Assembly: GCF_023544465.1 (NCBI RefSeq)
Contig: NZ_JALPVL010000014.1
Span: 124,001-188,000, forward strand
DNA: 64,000 nt
Direction of reading: 5' to 3'
Source of the DNA: Paractinoplanes maris
Lineage (GTDB): Bacteria > Actinomycetota > Actinomycetes > Mycobacteriales > Micromonosporaceae
Part shown: positions 24,810 to 33,548 of the stretch, in pieces
How positions within the stretch are numbered: position 1 is the stretch's first letter
Layout: the number at the start of each line of letters is the position of its first letter
Notes under the pieces: model-generated
Database searches by the model: none
What the model was told of the DNA's origin: nothing
What the model saw: the letters and a program-made list of their open reading frames with translations, nothing else
Made by a program: the position numbers and the translations under genes

Positions 24810-27119
24810 TCAGGCCGCCGCGACCAGACCGGTCGACACGGGCTCCAGGGCGGTGCTCAGGATCTCCCGTACGTCGGCCACGACGTGCACGGTCAGTGCG
24901 GCCAGCACATCGGCCGGGACGTCGTCGAGATCCGGCTCGTTGCGCTGCGGGACGAACACCTCGGTGAGCCCGGCGCGCTGGGCGGCCAGCAGCTTCTGCT
25001 TGACGCCGCCGATCGGCAGGACCCGCCCGGTCAGCGAGACCTCACCGGTCATCCCGACCTCGGCCCGCACGTTGCGGCCGAGCAGCAGCGAGACCAGTGC
25101 GGTGGTCATCGTGACGCCGGCCGACGGACCGTCCTTGGGCACGGCGCCCGCGGGCACGTGCAAGTGGATCGGGTGGTCGAGCTGCTCCGGCGAGATGCCG
25201 AGCTCCTCGGCGTGGGCCCGCACGTAGGAGAGTGCGATCTGGGCCGACTCCTTCATCACCTCGCCGAGCTGGCCGGTGACCGACAGCCCGCCCTTGTCAC
25301 CGGGCAGCAGGGACGCCTCGATGAAGAGCACGTCGCCGCCCATCCCGGTGACGGCCAGACCCGTCGCCACGCCAGGGACGGCGGTGCGCTCGGACGACTC
25401 GGGGGTGAACCGCGGCCGGCCGATCAGGTCTTTCAGGTCGGCGACCTCGACGGTGGCGGGCAGCTCTTTGAGGGCGGCCTTGCGGAACGCCTTCGCCAGC
25501 AACCGCTCCATCGACCGTACGCCGGCCTCGCGGGTGTAGTTGGCGGCGATCTCCCGCAACGCGTCCTCGGTGACCGTCACCTCGCCCTCGGACAGCGCGG
25601 CGCGCGAGAGCTGCCGGGGCACGAGGAAGTCGCGGGCGATGGCCACCTTGTCGCTCTCGGTGTAGCCGTCGATCGAGATGAGCTCCATCCGGTCGAACAA
25701 CGCCTGCGGGATCGTGTCGAGGACGTTCGCCGTGGCGATGAACAACACGTCGGACAGGTCCAGGTCCAGGTCGAGGTAGTGGTCGCGGAACGTGTGGTTC
25801 TGCGCCGGGTCCAGCACCTCCAGCAGTGCCGCGGCGGGGTCACCGCGGTAGTCGCTGCCGACCTTGTCCACCTCGTCGAGCAGGACGACCGGGTTCATCG
25901 AACCCGACTCGCGGATGGCCCGCACGATGCGCCCGGGCAGCGCCCCGACGTAGGTGCGGCGGTGTCCGCGGATCTCGGCCTCGTCCCGTACGCCGCCCAG
26001 GGCGACCCGGACGAACTTGCGGCCGAGCGTGCGGGCGACCGACTCGCCCAGCGAGGTCTTGCCGACTCCGGGCGGCCCGGCCAGCAGGATCACGGCACCG
26101 GAGCCACGGCCGCCGACAACCGACAGGCCCCGGGACTCGCGGCGGGCGCGGACGCCGAGGTATTCGACGATGCGCTCCTTGACCTCGTCCAGGCCGTGGT
26201 GGTCGGTGTCGAGCACCGCCCGGGCCGCGACGAGGTCGGTGTTGTCGTCCGTGCGGACGTTCCAGGGCAGGTCGAGGACCGTGTCCAGCCAGGTGCGGAT
26301 CCAGCCCGCCTCGGGGTTCTGGTCGCCGGCCCGCTCGAGCTTGCCGACCTCGCGCAGGGCGGCCTCGCGGACGGCCTCGGGCAGGTCGGCGCCCTCGACC
26401 CGGGCGCGGTAGTCGTCGTTGTCGTCGGCCTCGCCCTCGCCGAGCTCCTTGCGGATGGCCTTGAGCTGCTCGCGCAGCAGGTACTCGCGGTTGCGCTTCT
26501 CGACCGACTCGCGGACGTCACTCTCGATCTTGTCGCTGACCTCGGACTCGGCCAGGTAGTCCTGGGTCCACTCGATCAGCAGCCGCAGGCGGGCCTCGAC
26601 GTCCGGGGTCTCCAGCAGCTCGCGCTTGCGGTCGTTGGGCAGGTAGGGAGCCCAGCCCGCGGTGTCGGCCAGGTCGCCGGGGTCGTCGATGGCACTGACC
26701 GAGTCGATGACCTGCCACGCCTCACGACGCTGGAGCACCGTGACGACGAGCTTCTTGTATTCGGCGGCGAGCTCGCGGGCGTGCTCGGTCGGCGCGGTGG
26801 TCGCCACCGGCTCGGCCTCGACCCAGAGCGCCGCCCCCGGGCCGGTCACGCCGCTGCCGATGCGGGCACGCTCGCCGGTGCGCAACACGGCGGCGGGCGT
26901 CCCGCCGCGGGACTTGCCGACCTGCTTGACGCTCGCCACGACGCCGTGGGACGCGTAGCGGTCCTCGAGCCGGGGCGCGATGAGCAGCTCGGAGCCGGCC
27001 GCGGTGCGGGCCGCGTCGACGGCCGCCTGGGCCGCCTCGTCCAGCTCGACCGGAACGACCATGCCCGGGAGCAGGACGATGTCGTCAAGGAACAACACGG
27101 GAAGTCGTTTGCTGGTCAC
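24810..27119 (-). CDS. lon: ATP-dependent protease Lon
   Basis: Protein of 769 aa, full length. The N-terminal substrate-binding LAN domain begins with 'LPVLFLDDIVLLPGMVVPVEL'. A coiled-coil region follows, then an AAA+ module with Walker A GPPGVGKTS and Walker B VVLLDEVDKV, and an S16 protease domain. The catalytic Ser is in KDGPSAGVTM and the Lys in GGVKQKLLAA. It degrades misfolded and regulatory proteins in the cytosol. The GTG start at 27119 follows GGAGGT with a 6-nt gap. A HAIR-like inverted repeat just upstream suggests HspR control, as known for Streptomyces lon. The gene is monocistronic. Confidence 0.97.
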   Translation of the reverse strand: MTSKRLPVLFLDDIVLLPGMVVPVELDEAAQAAVDAARTAAGSELLIAPRLEDRYASHGVVASVKQVGKSRGGTPAAVLRTGERARIGSGVTGPGAALWVEAEPVATTAPTEHARELAAEYKKLVVTVLQRREAWQVIDSVSAIDDPGDLADTAGWAPYLPNDRKRELLETPDVEARLRLLIEWTQDYLAESEVSDKIESDVRESVEKRNREYLLREQLKAIRKELGEGEADDNDDYRARVEGADLPEAVREAALREVGKLERAGDQNPEAGWIRTWLDTVLDLPWNVRTDDNTDLVAARAVLDTDHHGLDEVKERIVEYLGVRARRESRGLSVVGGRGSGAVILLAGPPGVGKTSLGESVARTLGRKFVRVALGGVRDEAEIRGHRRTYVGALPGRIVRAIRESGSMNPVVLLDEVDKVGSDYRGDPAAALLEVLDPAQNHTFRDHYLDLDLDLSDVLFIATANVLDTIPQALFDRMELISIDGYTESDKVAIARDFLVPRQLSRAALSEGEVTVTEDALREIAANYTREAGVRSMERLLAKAFRKAALKELPATVEVADLKDLIGRPRFTPESSERTAVPGVATGLAVTGMGGDVLFIEASLLPGDKGGLSVTGQLGEVMKESAQIALSYVRAHAEELGISPEQLDHPIHLHVPAGAVPKDGPSAGVTMTTALVSLLLGRNVRAEVGMTGEVSLTGRVLPIGGVKQKLLAAQRAGLTEVFVPQRNEPDLDDVPADVLAALTVHVVADVREILSTALEPVSTGLVAAA

Positions 27120-27136
27120 TCGGTACCTCCGAGAAA

Positions 27137-27157
27137 GTTGAGTATGCCGGGCTCAAC
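27137..27157 (-). promoter_or_regulatory. HAIR-like operator (HspR site) upstream of lon
   Basis: GTTGAGT-N7-GCTCAAC, an imperfect match to the HspR consensus CTTGAGT-N7-ACTCAAG; TTGAG and CTCAA are conserved with the correct spacing. It lies 18-38 bp upstream of the lon GTG, between the ribosome binding site and the expected promoter. That HspR represses lon in Streptomyces is established knowledge; binding here is inference. Confidence 0.6.
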
Positions 27158-27246
27158 CCACCGGGTTCCCGCTCTCTTCCGGCGTTCACTGGAGGCGAAA
27201 CTGTCCGGGCCGGTTCCTCACCTCGGCGGTGGCCGCGTCGATAGGG

Positions 27247-29517
27247 ATGGGCATGCCCACCACGCCCGGACGTCCGCCGCTCTTCGCCGATCGGGCGTTC
27301 CAGGCCGTCACGGGGTTGCTGATCGTCGATGTCGCCGCGTTCCTGGTGCAGGAGCACACCGGCCCGCTGTGGCCGGCGCCGGTGAACTGGTTGCTGATGA
27401 TCGCGGTCATCATTCCCACCCTGCTGCTCTGCCGGCGGGCGCAGACCGACCCGGCCTCCACGCCGGTCGTCCGGCGCTACTGGCTGACCGTCCGGGCCGG
27501 CGCCTCGCTGTTCGTCGGCGTCGCGGTGCTGCGCATCCTCTCCGAGCTGGGCGCCGGTGGCTGGCTGACCCCGGCCTCGGTGGTGCTGCACGTCCTGGGC
27601 GGCATCGTGCTCACCGCTCCCCTGGTCGGTCTGCCGTTCAGTGCCCGCAGCCGGGCCCGCAGAACGGGGGTCTGGCTCGACCTGGGCACGCTCACCTCGG
27701 CCGCCGGCCTGCTGATCTGGCACTTCGCCGCATCCGGGCAATTCGCCGACGGCCGGGTCACCGTGCCCCGGGTGCTCGCCGCGGCCGTCATCATGGGCGC
27801 CGGTCTCAACGGCGTCTATCTGGCCGCGAAGGTGGTGCTGGCCGGGGTCGACTCGTTCGCCCGGCGCGGGCTCTACTGGATCGGCGCGTCGGCCCTGATC
27901 GGCGGGCTGGGCTCGGCGATCAGCTTCCTGCACCCCAGCCAGCCCGACGGCAACCTGCTGGTGCTGGTGCTGCCCGTGGCCGCCTACGCCGCCGCGGCCG
28001 GCGCGCGCGTGCAGGTGGTGGACACCGCGGCCGGTGAGCGGCGCGAGCGGGCGCCGCGCGGTTACAGCCTGATGCCGTACGTGGGCATCGCCGCGGTCGA
28101 CGCCATGGTCGTTTATCACAACGTGTGGTCGGTCGGGAACGGCATGCTGATCGACGGGGTCGCCGTCACCCTCACCACGCTCGTGGCCATCCGTCAGCTG
28201 ATCACCTTCCGGCAGAACGACGCTCTCCAGCACCGGCTCAGCTACGAGGCCAGCCACGACATGCTGACCGGCCTGGCCAACCGGGCGCTGTTCGGCGACC
28301 GGGTCGCCGCCGCCCTGGCCGCCGCCGGCCCCGACCGGCCGGTCAGCGTCGTGCTGGTCGACCTGGACGACTTCAAGCTCGTCAACGACACCCTCGGGCA
28401 CGCCACCGGCGACGCCCTGCTGGTCCACGTGGCCGAGCGGATGCGGGTCAGCGTGCGGCCGGAGGACATGGTGGCCCGGCTGGGCGGCGACGAGTTCGCC
28501 ATCCTCTTCTCCGGAGTCGCCGGGGCCGAGGTCGATCTGGCGCTGACCCGGATCGCGGCCGCCCTGCTCGAGCCGGCCCTGATCGACGGCGAGCCGATGA
28601 CGGTCCGGGCCAGCTTCGGCGTGGTCGACGGCCGCGGCGGGGACGACGCCGGTGACCTGCTCCGCCAGGCCGACATCGCGATGTACGAGGCCAAGGGGCG
28701 CGGCGAGGGCGGCTACGAGCGGTACCGCCCGGGCATGGAGGCCCGCGGCGCCGAGCGCAGCCGGCAGGTGGCCGCCCTGCGCACGGCGATCCTCGAGGAT
28801 CAGCTGGTCGTGTTCTTCCAGCCGGTGGTGACGCTGCCGGACGGCCGGATCACCGGGGCCGAGGCGCTGGTGCGCTGGCAGCATCCGGCCGACGGGCTGC
28901 TCGGCCCGGGCGCCTTCATCGACGCCGCCGAGCAGTCCGGGCTGATCGTCCCGCTCGGCACCTGGGTGCTGCGCGCCGCGACCCGCGAGGCGGCAACTTG
29001 GCCCGACGAGCTGACGGTGTCGGTCAACGTGTCGGCCCGGCAACTGCGCGAGGCCGGTTTCCCGGCCGTGGTGGCGGCCGCGCTGCGCGACAGCGGCCTG
29101 CCGGCCCACCGGCTGACCGTGGAGATCACCGAGTCGGTCGCCGTCGGCGGCGGGGCGACCGGCGAGAACCTGCGCGGTCTGCGCGAGCTGGGCGTCAAGC
29201 TGTCGCTGGACGACTTCGGCACCGGCGCGTCCACGCTCACCCTGCTCGCCACCTGCCCGGTGCAGCAGATCAAGCTGGACCGCTCGTTCGTGCCGGACGG
29301 CGGCTCGGACGCGATCGCCGACGCGGTGGTGCAGATGGCCCGCGCGTTCGGGCTGCAGGCGGTGGCCGAGGGGGTGGAGACCCCGGAGCAGGCCACCCGC
29401 CTGACCGAGCTGGGCTACGAACGCGCCCAGGGATTCCTCTTCGCCCGCCCGATGAGCGCGGCCGACCTGCGCGGCCGCCTGCACAGCCGCCTCGACCCCG
29501 GGCTCGCCGTCCGATGA
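27247..29517 (+). CDS. Membrane GGDEF-EAL protein (c-di-GMP synthesis and hydrolysis)
   Basis: Protein of 756 aa. Eight to nine N-terminal membrane helices (about residues 1-290) form a MASE-like sensor. GGDEF domain: intact RLGGDEFAILF, with the product-inhibition motif RPED five residues upstream. EAL domain: GAEALVRWQHP, SLDDFGTGAS, IKLDRSFV and EGVETPEQ, all consensus for a working phosphodiesterase. Both activities could therefore be live, with the net output set by the sensor. The ATG at 27247 or 27253 is the likely start; GTG 27229 is less so. It is divergent from lon and convergent with the chemoreceptor gene. Confidence 0.93.
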   Translation: MGMPTTPGRPPLFADRAFQAVTGLLIVDVAAFLVQEHTGPLWPAPVNWLLMIAVIIPTLLLCRRAQTDPASTPVVRRYWLTVRAGASLFVGVAVLRILSELGAGGWLTPASVVLHVLGGIVLTAPLVGLPFSARSRARRTGVWLDLGTLTSAAGLLIWHFAASGQFADGRVTVPRVLAAAVIMGAGLNGVYLAAKVVLAGVDSFARRGLYWIGASALIGGLGSAISFLHPSQPDGNLLVLVLPVAAYAAAAGARVQVVDTAAGERRERAPRGYSLMPYVGIAAVDAMVVYHNVWSVGNGMLIDGVAVTLTTLVAIRQLITFRQNDALQHRLSYEASHDMLTGLANRALFGDRVAAALAAAGPDRPVSVVLVDLDDFKLVNDTLGHATGDALLVHVAERMRVSVRPEDMVARLGGDEFAILFSGVAGAEVDLALTRIAAALLEPALIDGEPMTVRASFGVVDGRGGDDAGDLLRQADIAMYEAKGRGEGGYERYRPGMEARGAERSRQVAALRTAILEDQLVVFFQPVVTLPDGRITGAEALVRWQHPADGLLGPGAFIDAAEQSGLIVPLGTWVLRAATREAATWPDELTVSVNVSARQLREAGFPAVVAAALRDSGLPAHRLTVEITESVAVGGGATGENLRGLRELGVKLSLDDFGTGASTLTLLATCPVQQIKLDRSFVPDGGSDAIADAVVQMARAFGLQAVAEGVETPEQATRLTELGYERAQGFLFARPMSAADLRGRLHSRLDPGLAVR

Positions 29518-29524
29518 TCGGCCG

Positions 29525-31153
29525 TCACACCCGGAACCGGGCCACCACGGACTGGAGCTCGGTGGACATCCGGGCCAGCTCCTGAGCGGAGCGCTGCGTC
29601 TCGGCCACCGTGGCGGTCGTCGTCCGCGCGGCACCGGCCACGGCGGCGATGTTGTCGGCGATGCCGGCCGATCCGGTCGAGGCCTCGCCGATCGACCGGC
29701 TCATCTCGTTGGTCGTGGCGGTCTGCTCCTCGACGGCCGAGGCGATGGTCATCTGATAGTCGTTGATCTGGGCGATGATCGACGAGATCCGCCCGATCGC
29801 GGCCACCGCGCCGTCGGTGTCGGCCTGGATCGCCTCCACCCGCTGAGAGATGTCCCCGGTCGCCTTGGCCGTCTCCTGGGCCAGCTCCTTGACCTCGTTG
29901 GCCACGACGGCGAAGCCCTTACCGGCCTCGCCCGCGCGAGCCGACTCGATGGTGGCGTTGAGAGCCAGCAGGTTGGTCTGCTCGGCGATGGCGGTGATCA
30001 CCCGGACCACGTTGCCGATCTCGGCCGACGAGGTACCCAGCTTGGCCACCGTCGCGTTGGTGGCGGCCGCCTCGGTGACCGCCTGGGACGCGACGCCGGC
30101 GGCGTCGTTGGCCGACTGGGAGATCTCCCGGATCGCCGAACCCATCTCCTCGGTGCCCGCGGCCACCGTCTGCACGCTGCGCGAGACGTCCTCGGAGGCC
30201 GACGCCAGCAGACTGGTCTGCGCCGAGGTCTCGCTCGCGTTGCTCGCGATGGCCGCCGACGACTCGGACAGCTGTCGCGACGACTCGGCCAGCAGGTGCG
30301 AGGAGTCGCCGAGGGCGGTGACGGTCTCCCGGATCGAGGCCGTGGCCCGGTTCACCGCGCCGCCCATCATCCCGACCTCGTCGCGGCCCGTGACGGCGGC
30401 CTGATGGGTGAGATCACCGTCGGCCACCGCGTCGAGCACAGTCCGGACGCCGGCCAGCCGGCGCGAGATGTTGCGGCCGATCAGGACGGCCAGCGCCACC
30501 GAGAGGAGCACGCCGGCCAGGACCAGCAGGATGATCGTCCGGCGAGCGCCGGTGGCCTCGTCGTGGGCCTCGGTGCTGTTGCGCATCGCCTCCGAGCGCT
30601 CCAGGGTCATCAGCTGGTCGATGGCCGTGTTCATCGTCTTCTCGGCGTTGCCCCACAGCGTGTACTGGTCGGCCAGGGAGGCCGGCAGGTCGATCCCGGC
30701 GGGCGGCGCGTCCTTGAAGAGCAGGAGGTTGACCAGCGCCTTGTACTGCGCCCAGGCACCGCCGAAGGCCGCGGTCTGCGTCCTCCAGGTGTCGGAGTCG
30801 TCCGGCGCGGCCACGTATCGGTCGCCGGCCGCGTCCAGGACGGCCTGCCCGGCCTTGGCCTCCTCTTCGTACTGGTCCTTCTGGGCCGCCGTCTGAGCGC
30901 CCTGGTAGAGGAAGAGTCCCCGGTACATGTCGGCCATGCCGTTCTGCACGCCGACCAGCGCGTCCAGCCGGGTCAGGTTCTCGGCCTTCAGACCCTGGAT
31001 GCGGTCGTCCAGCGAGCCGAGCCGCGCCCAGGCCACCCCGGCCGTCCCCAGCGCCACCACGGCGACCACGGCCACCGCCACGATGACCTTGGCACCGACC
31101 CCCAGGTTGTCGAGGCGACTGCCGGCCCGGGAGGTGCTCGCTGGCCCGTTCAT
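29525..31153 (-). CDS. Methyl-accepting chemotaxis-type receptor
   Basis: Protein of 542 aa. The first membrane helix spans about residues 17-40. An extracytoplasmic four-helix-bundle sensor (about 45-205) and the second membrane helix (about 212-232) follow. Next come a HAMP domain ('RNISRRLAGVRTVLDAVADGDL') and a signalling hairpin with the hairpin-tip motif 'AEQTNLLALNATIESARAGEAGKGFAVVANEVKELA'. The ATG at 31153 follows CAGGAG. No che genes adjoin it. In motile Actinoplanes-type bacteria such receptors serve zoospore taxis. The ligand is unknown. Confidence 0.93.
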   Translation of the reverse strand: MNGPASTSRAGSRLDNLGVGAKVIVAVAVVAVVALGTAGVAWARLGSLDDRIQGLKAENLTRLDALVGVQNGMADMYRGLFLYQGAQTAAQKDQYEEEAKAGQAVLDAAGDRYVAAPDDSDTWRTQTAAFGGAWAQYKALVNLLLFKDAPPAGIDLPASLADQYTLWGNAEKTMNTAIDQLMTLERSEAMRNSTEAHDEATGARRTIILLVLAGVLLSVALAVLIGRNISRRLAGVRTVLDAVADGDLTHQAAVTGRDEVGMMGGAVNRATASIRETVTALGDSSHLLAESSRQLSESSAAIASNASETSAQTSLLASASEDVSRSVQTVAAGTEEMGSAIREISQSANDAAGVASQAVTEAAATNATVAKLGTSSAEIGNVVRVITAIAEQTNLLALNATIESARAGEAGKGFAVVANEVKELAQETAKATGDISQRVEAIQADTDGAVAAIGRISSIIAQINDYQMTIASAVEEQTATTNEMSRSIGEASTGSAGIADNIAAVAGAARTTTATVAETQRSAQELARMSTELQSVVARFRV

Positions 31154-31279
31154 GTGGTCTCCTGCCGTCGACGCGGCACCGTCGGCAGTGCCTACCCTGC
31201 CGTTCGGCCGAGCCGGGAAACCACTGAGCCGATTTGTCAAGGCGTATCCGGTGGATCCCGCGGAACCACCGGATACGCC

Positions 31280-32083
31280 CTACAACGCCTGCTCGACGCT
31301 GCACCACCAGCTCGTCCGCCCGCCGACCGTGCTCTTGACCATCGGAGCGCCGTCGCGGGGGCAGCGTCCGCCCGCCGCCCGGAACGGGATCAGCCTCAGC
31401 GTGTGCACGCCGCCGTCCCTGATCGCCGAGCGCACCGCCCGGCGGGTGGCCCGCAGCAGGCGGTCGACGTCGTCGGCGGTGAGCCGGTCGACGTGACGCC
31501 CCGGGTTGATCCGGGCCGACCACAGGATCTCGTCGGCCAGCAGGTTGCCGATGCCGGCGACGGCGTCCTGATCGAGCAGGCGCGCCTTGACCGGAGCGGT
31601 ACCGAAAGCCAGCGCCGCCCGGAAGCGGGCCGGGGTGATCGTGGCCGCGTCCGGACCCAGCGACTCGACCGGCGGATCGAGGCGGACGCGGCCCAGCCGG
31701 CGCGGGTCGACCAGCAGCAGCCGGCCCCCGTCGGCGAAGCTCAGCGCGAACCGCGACCACCGGTGGTCCCCGGGCCGGCGGCGGCCCTCCCAGTAGTCAC
31801 CGCCGTCGGTCTCCGCACCGTCCGGGTCGGCGATCACGATCTTGCCGGACATGCCGAGGTGGATGCCCAGCTCGGGCCCGCCGTCGCTGGTGTCGCACCA
31901 CATGCTCTTACCCCGCCGGTGCGCCGCCACGAGGCTACGCCCGACCAGCGCGTCCCGGATCTGCCCCGGCCGGTGCGGCCGGCAGACATAGGTGTCGGAG
32001 TCGTCCACGTCGACGATCTTGCGGTCCAGCCCCGACCGCTCGATGACGGCCCGGGCCGACTCGACCTCTGGCAGCTCCGGCAC
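31280..32083 (-). CDS. Fpg/Nei-family DNA glycosylase with a degenerate zinc finger
   Basis: Base-excision repair enzyme of 267 aa. After the initiator comes the catalytic PELPEVE (Pro2 as Schiff-base nucleophile, Glu3). The conserved lysine region 'HRRGKSMW' and the H2TH 'DQDAVAGIGNLLADEILWSARINP' are intact. The C-terminal finger, normally four Cys, reads RCPRDG then WWCSVEQ. The second and fourth Cys are replaced by Asp and Glu, so zinc cannot be held in the usual way, although the Arg of the hairpin (GGRTSW) remains. 'Zincless' fingers are known in some Nei relatives. The GTG at 32083 follows GGGAGG. Confidence 0.88.
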   Translation of the reverse strand: MPELPEVESARAVIERSGLDRKIVDVDDSDTYVCRPHRPGQIRDALVGRSLVAAHRRGKSMWCDTSDGGPELGIHLGMSGKIVIADPDGAETDGGDYWEGRRRPGDHRWSRFALSFADGGRLLLVDPRRLGRVRLDPPVESLGPDAATITPARFRAALAFGTAPVKARLLDQDAVAGIGNLLADEILWSARINPGRHVDRLTADDVDRLLRATRRAVRSAIRDGGVHTLRLIPFRAAGGRCPRDGAPMVKSTVGGRTSWWCSVEQAL

Positions 32084-32238
32084 AGTTCCTCCCGGCTCGG
32101 TGGTGGCCCGGGGCGTGTCCCGCGTCAGCGCCTCGGCAGCGCTTCGGCAGCGCTTCGTCACTGGCGAGCGGGGTCGCCGGGCAGATCGATGCTCGCACGC
32201 ACCCGGATGTCGCGTGACGAGGCGCCCGCGGCTCGCGG

Positions 32239-32832
32239 TCAGCCTTCGTGGACGGAGCGGATCACCCGGGCCGGGTTGCCCACGGCGACCACGTCGGCCG
32301 GGATGTCCCTGGTGACGACCGCGCCGGCGCCGATCACCGAGTTGTCGCCGATGGTCACGCCGGGGCAGATCACCGCCATGCCGCCGATCCACACGTTGTC
32401 GCCGATGGTGATCGGGCGGGCCGACTCCCATTTGGCGCGGCGCGGTCCCGGATCGATCGGGTGGGTCGGCGTCAGCAGCTGGACGTTCGGCCCCATCAGC
32501 ACGTCCTGGCCGATCCGGATCTCGGCCACGTCCAGGGCCATCAGCCCGAAGTTGATGAAAGTCCGGTCGCCGACGTGCAGATGGCGGCCGTAGTCCACGT
32601 GCAGTGGCGGGCGGATCTCCACCTCGGCCCCGATCGAGCCCAGCAGCTGCCGCAACAGTGCCTGGCGGGCCTCGGGGTCGCGGGGATCGCTGTCGTTGAA
32701 GGCCTTGGTCAGCACCATGGCCTCGCGCATCTCGGCTTCCAGCTCGGGATCGGCTCCGCGATAGAGGTCGCCGGCCAGCATGCGCTCACGCATGGACCGC
32801 GGATCGTCCTCGGCGAGGTCGGCAGAAGTCAT
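32239..32832 (-). CDS. Maltose/galactoside O-acetyltransferase-type hexapeptide protein
   Basis: Protein of 197 aa. An N-terminal Mac domain ('MRERMLAGDLYRGADPELEAEM') is followed by left-handed beta-helix hexapeptide repeats. These include 'HVGDRTFINFGLMALDVAEIRIGQDVLMGPNVQLLTPTHPID', with the catalytic His in THPI, and 'VWIGGMAVICPGVTIGDNSVIGAGAVVTRDIP'. It transfers acetyl from acetyl-CoA to a sugar; the physiological acceptor is unknown. The ATG at 32832 lacks a strong ribosome binding site. The spacer before the glycosylase gene holds a short direct repeat of CGGCAGCGCTT. Confidence 0.9.
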   Translation of the reverse strand: MTSADLAEDDPRSMRERMLAGDLYRGADPELEAEMREAMVLTKAFNDSDPRDPEARQALLRQLLGSIGAEVEIRPPLHVDYGRHLHVGDRTFINFGLMALDVAEIRIGQDVLMGPNVQLLTPTHPIDPGPRRAKWESARPITIGDNVWIGGMAVICPGVTIGDNSVIGAGAVVTRDIPADVVAVGNPARVIRSVHEG

Positions 32833-33001
32833 GTGTACGAGCGTACGAAACGGTGATCGGGAGGCGCGGGCGGGCCGATTTCGCCGCGGCCGGTAGGATG
32901 TGTCGACTGCCACACAAGCATGGTGGTGGCAGGCATGGTGGTGGCGTGGTCCGCCGCGTTGAACTGTCATATACAACGCCACACAGACCGGAGACATCGC
33001 C

Positions 33002-33529
33002 TTGAGAAAGCCCGTCGCCGCCTTGTTCGCCGGCCTCGCCGTCGCCACCATCCCGACGGCCGCCTGGGCCGGAGCCGGTGCCGTCGAGGGCGTGGCCCCG
33101 GTTGCCGTGGCCGCTCCCGTCGCCGTGGCCGCTCCCCCGGCCGTTGCCGCACCGGCGCCGGCCGTGCCGGCGATCAGCGACGACGACCCGGCGCTCACCT
33201 ATGTGCAGGCCGGCCAGGTCGTCACGATCACGAGGAAAGCCGCGCCGGTCGCCACCGTCAAGCTCGCGTCGGCTGACTACTCCGCGCACGGGGCCAAGGT
33301 GAAGCTCACCGTCTCCGCCGCCCGGCCGTTCGTCGTCGACCCGGCGATGTTCACGCTCTACGACGCCAAGGGCTGGGAGAACGACCCCCGGCAGACCAAA
33401 CCCGTCCGGTTCGGGACCGGCACCGGCTCGCTCACGCTGACCTTCACCGGCACCCCGGCGCGGCCCGAGGCCCTGGGCTGGGTGCCGAAGGACGGCGAGG
33501 AGGCCGTCGCGGTCTGGGAACGCGGCTGA
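33002..33529 (+). CDS. Secreted protein with Ala/Pro/Val linker, unknown function
   Basis: Protein of 175 aa. A Sec signal peptide (RKPVAALFAGLAVATIPTAAWA) is followed by a low-complexity linker of repeated 'VAAP' units. A beta-rich domain of about 115 aa follows, starting 'DDPALTYVQAGQVVTI' and containing 'RPFVVDPAMFTLYDAKG' and 'GSLTLTFTGTPARPEALGW'. The domain resembles immunoglobulin-like surface domains, but no family was recognised. A TTG start at 33002 with GGAGA upstream is likely. The upstream spacer contains a doubled GGCATGGTGGTGG. Confidence 0.65.
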   Translation: MRKPVAALFAGLAVATIPTAAWAGAGAVEGVAPVAVAAPVAVAAPPAVAAPAPAVPAISDDDPALTYVQAGQVVTITRKAAPVATVKLASADYSAHGAKVKLTVSAARPFVVDPAMFTLYDAKGWENDPRQTKPVRFGTGTGSLTLTFTGTPARPEALGWVPKDGEEAVAVWERG

Positions 33530-33548
33530 CCTCCGGCCCGCCCTCGGC

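Noticed and set aside
24885..28037. 1050-codon plus-strand open frame opposite lon
   Set aside because: Antisense shadow of lon with no domains; it also runs into the GGDEF-EAL gene in the wrong frame.
27085..29634. 849-codon minus-strand frame opposite the GGDEF-EAL gene
   Set aside because: Low-complexity Gly/Arg/His/Gln translation; the plus frame shows GGDEF and EAL motifs.
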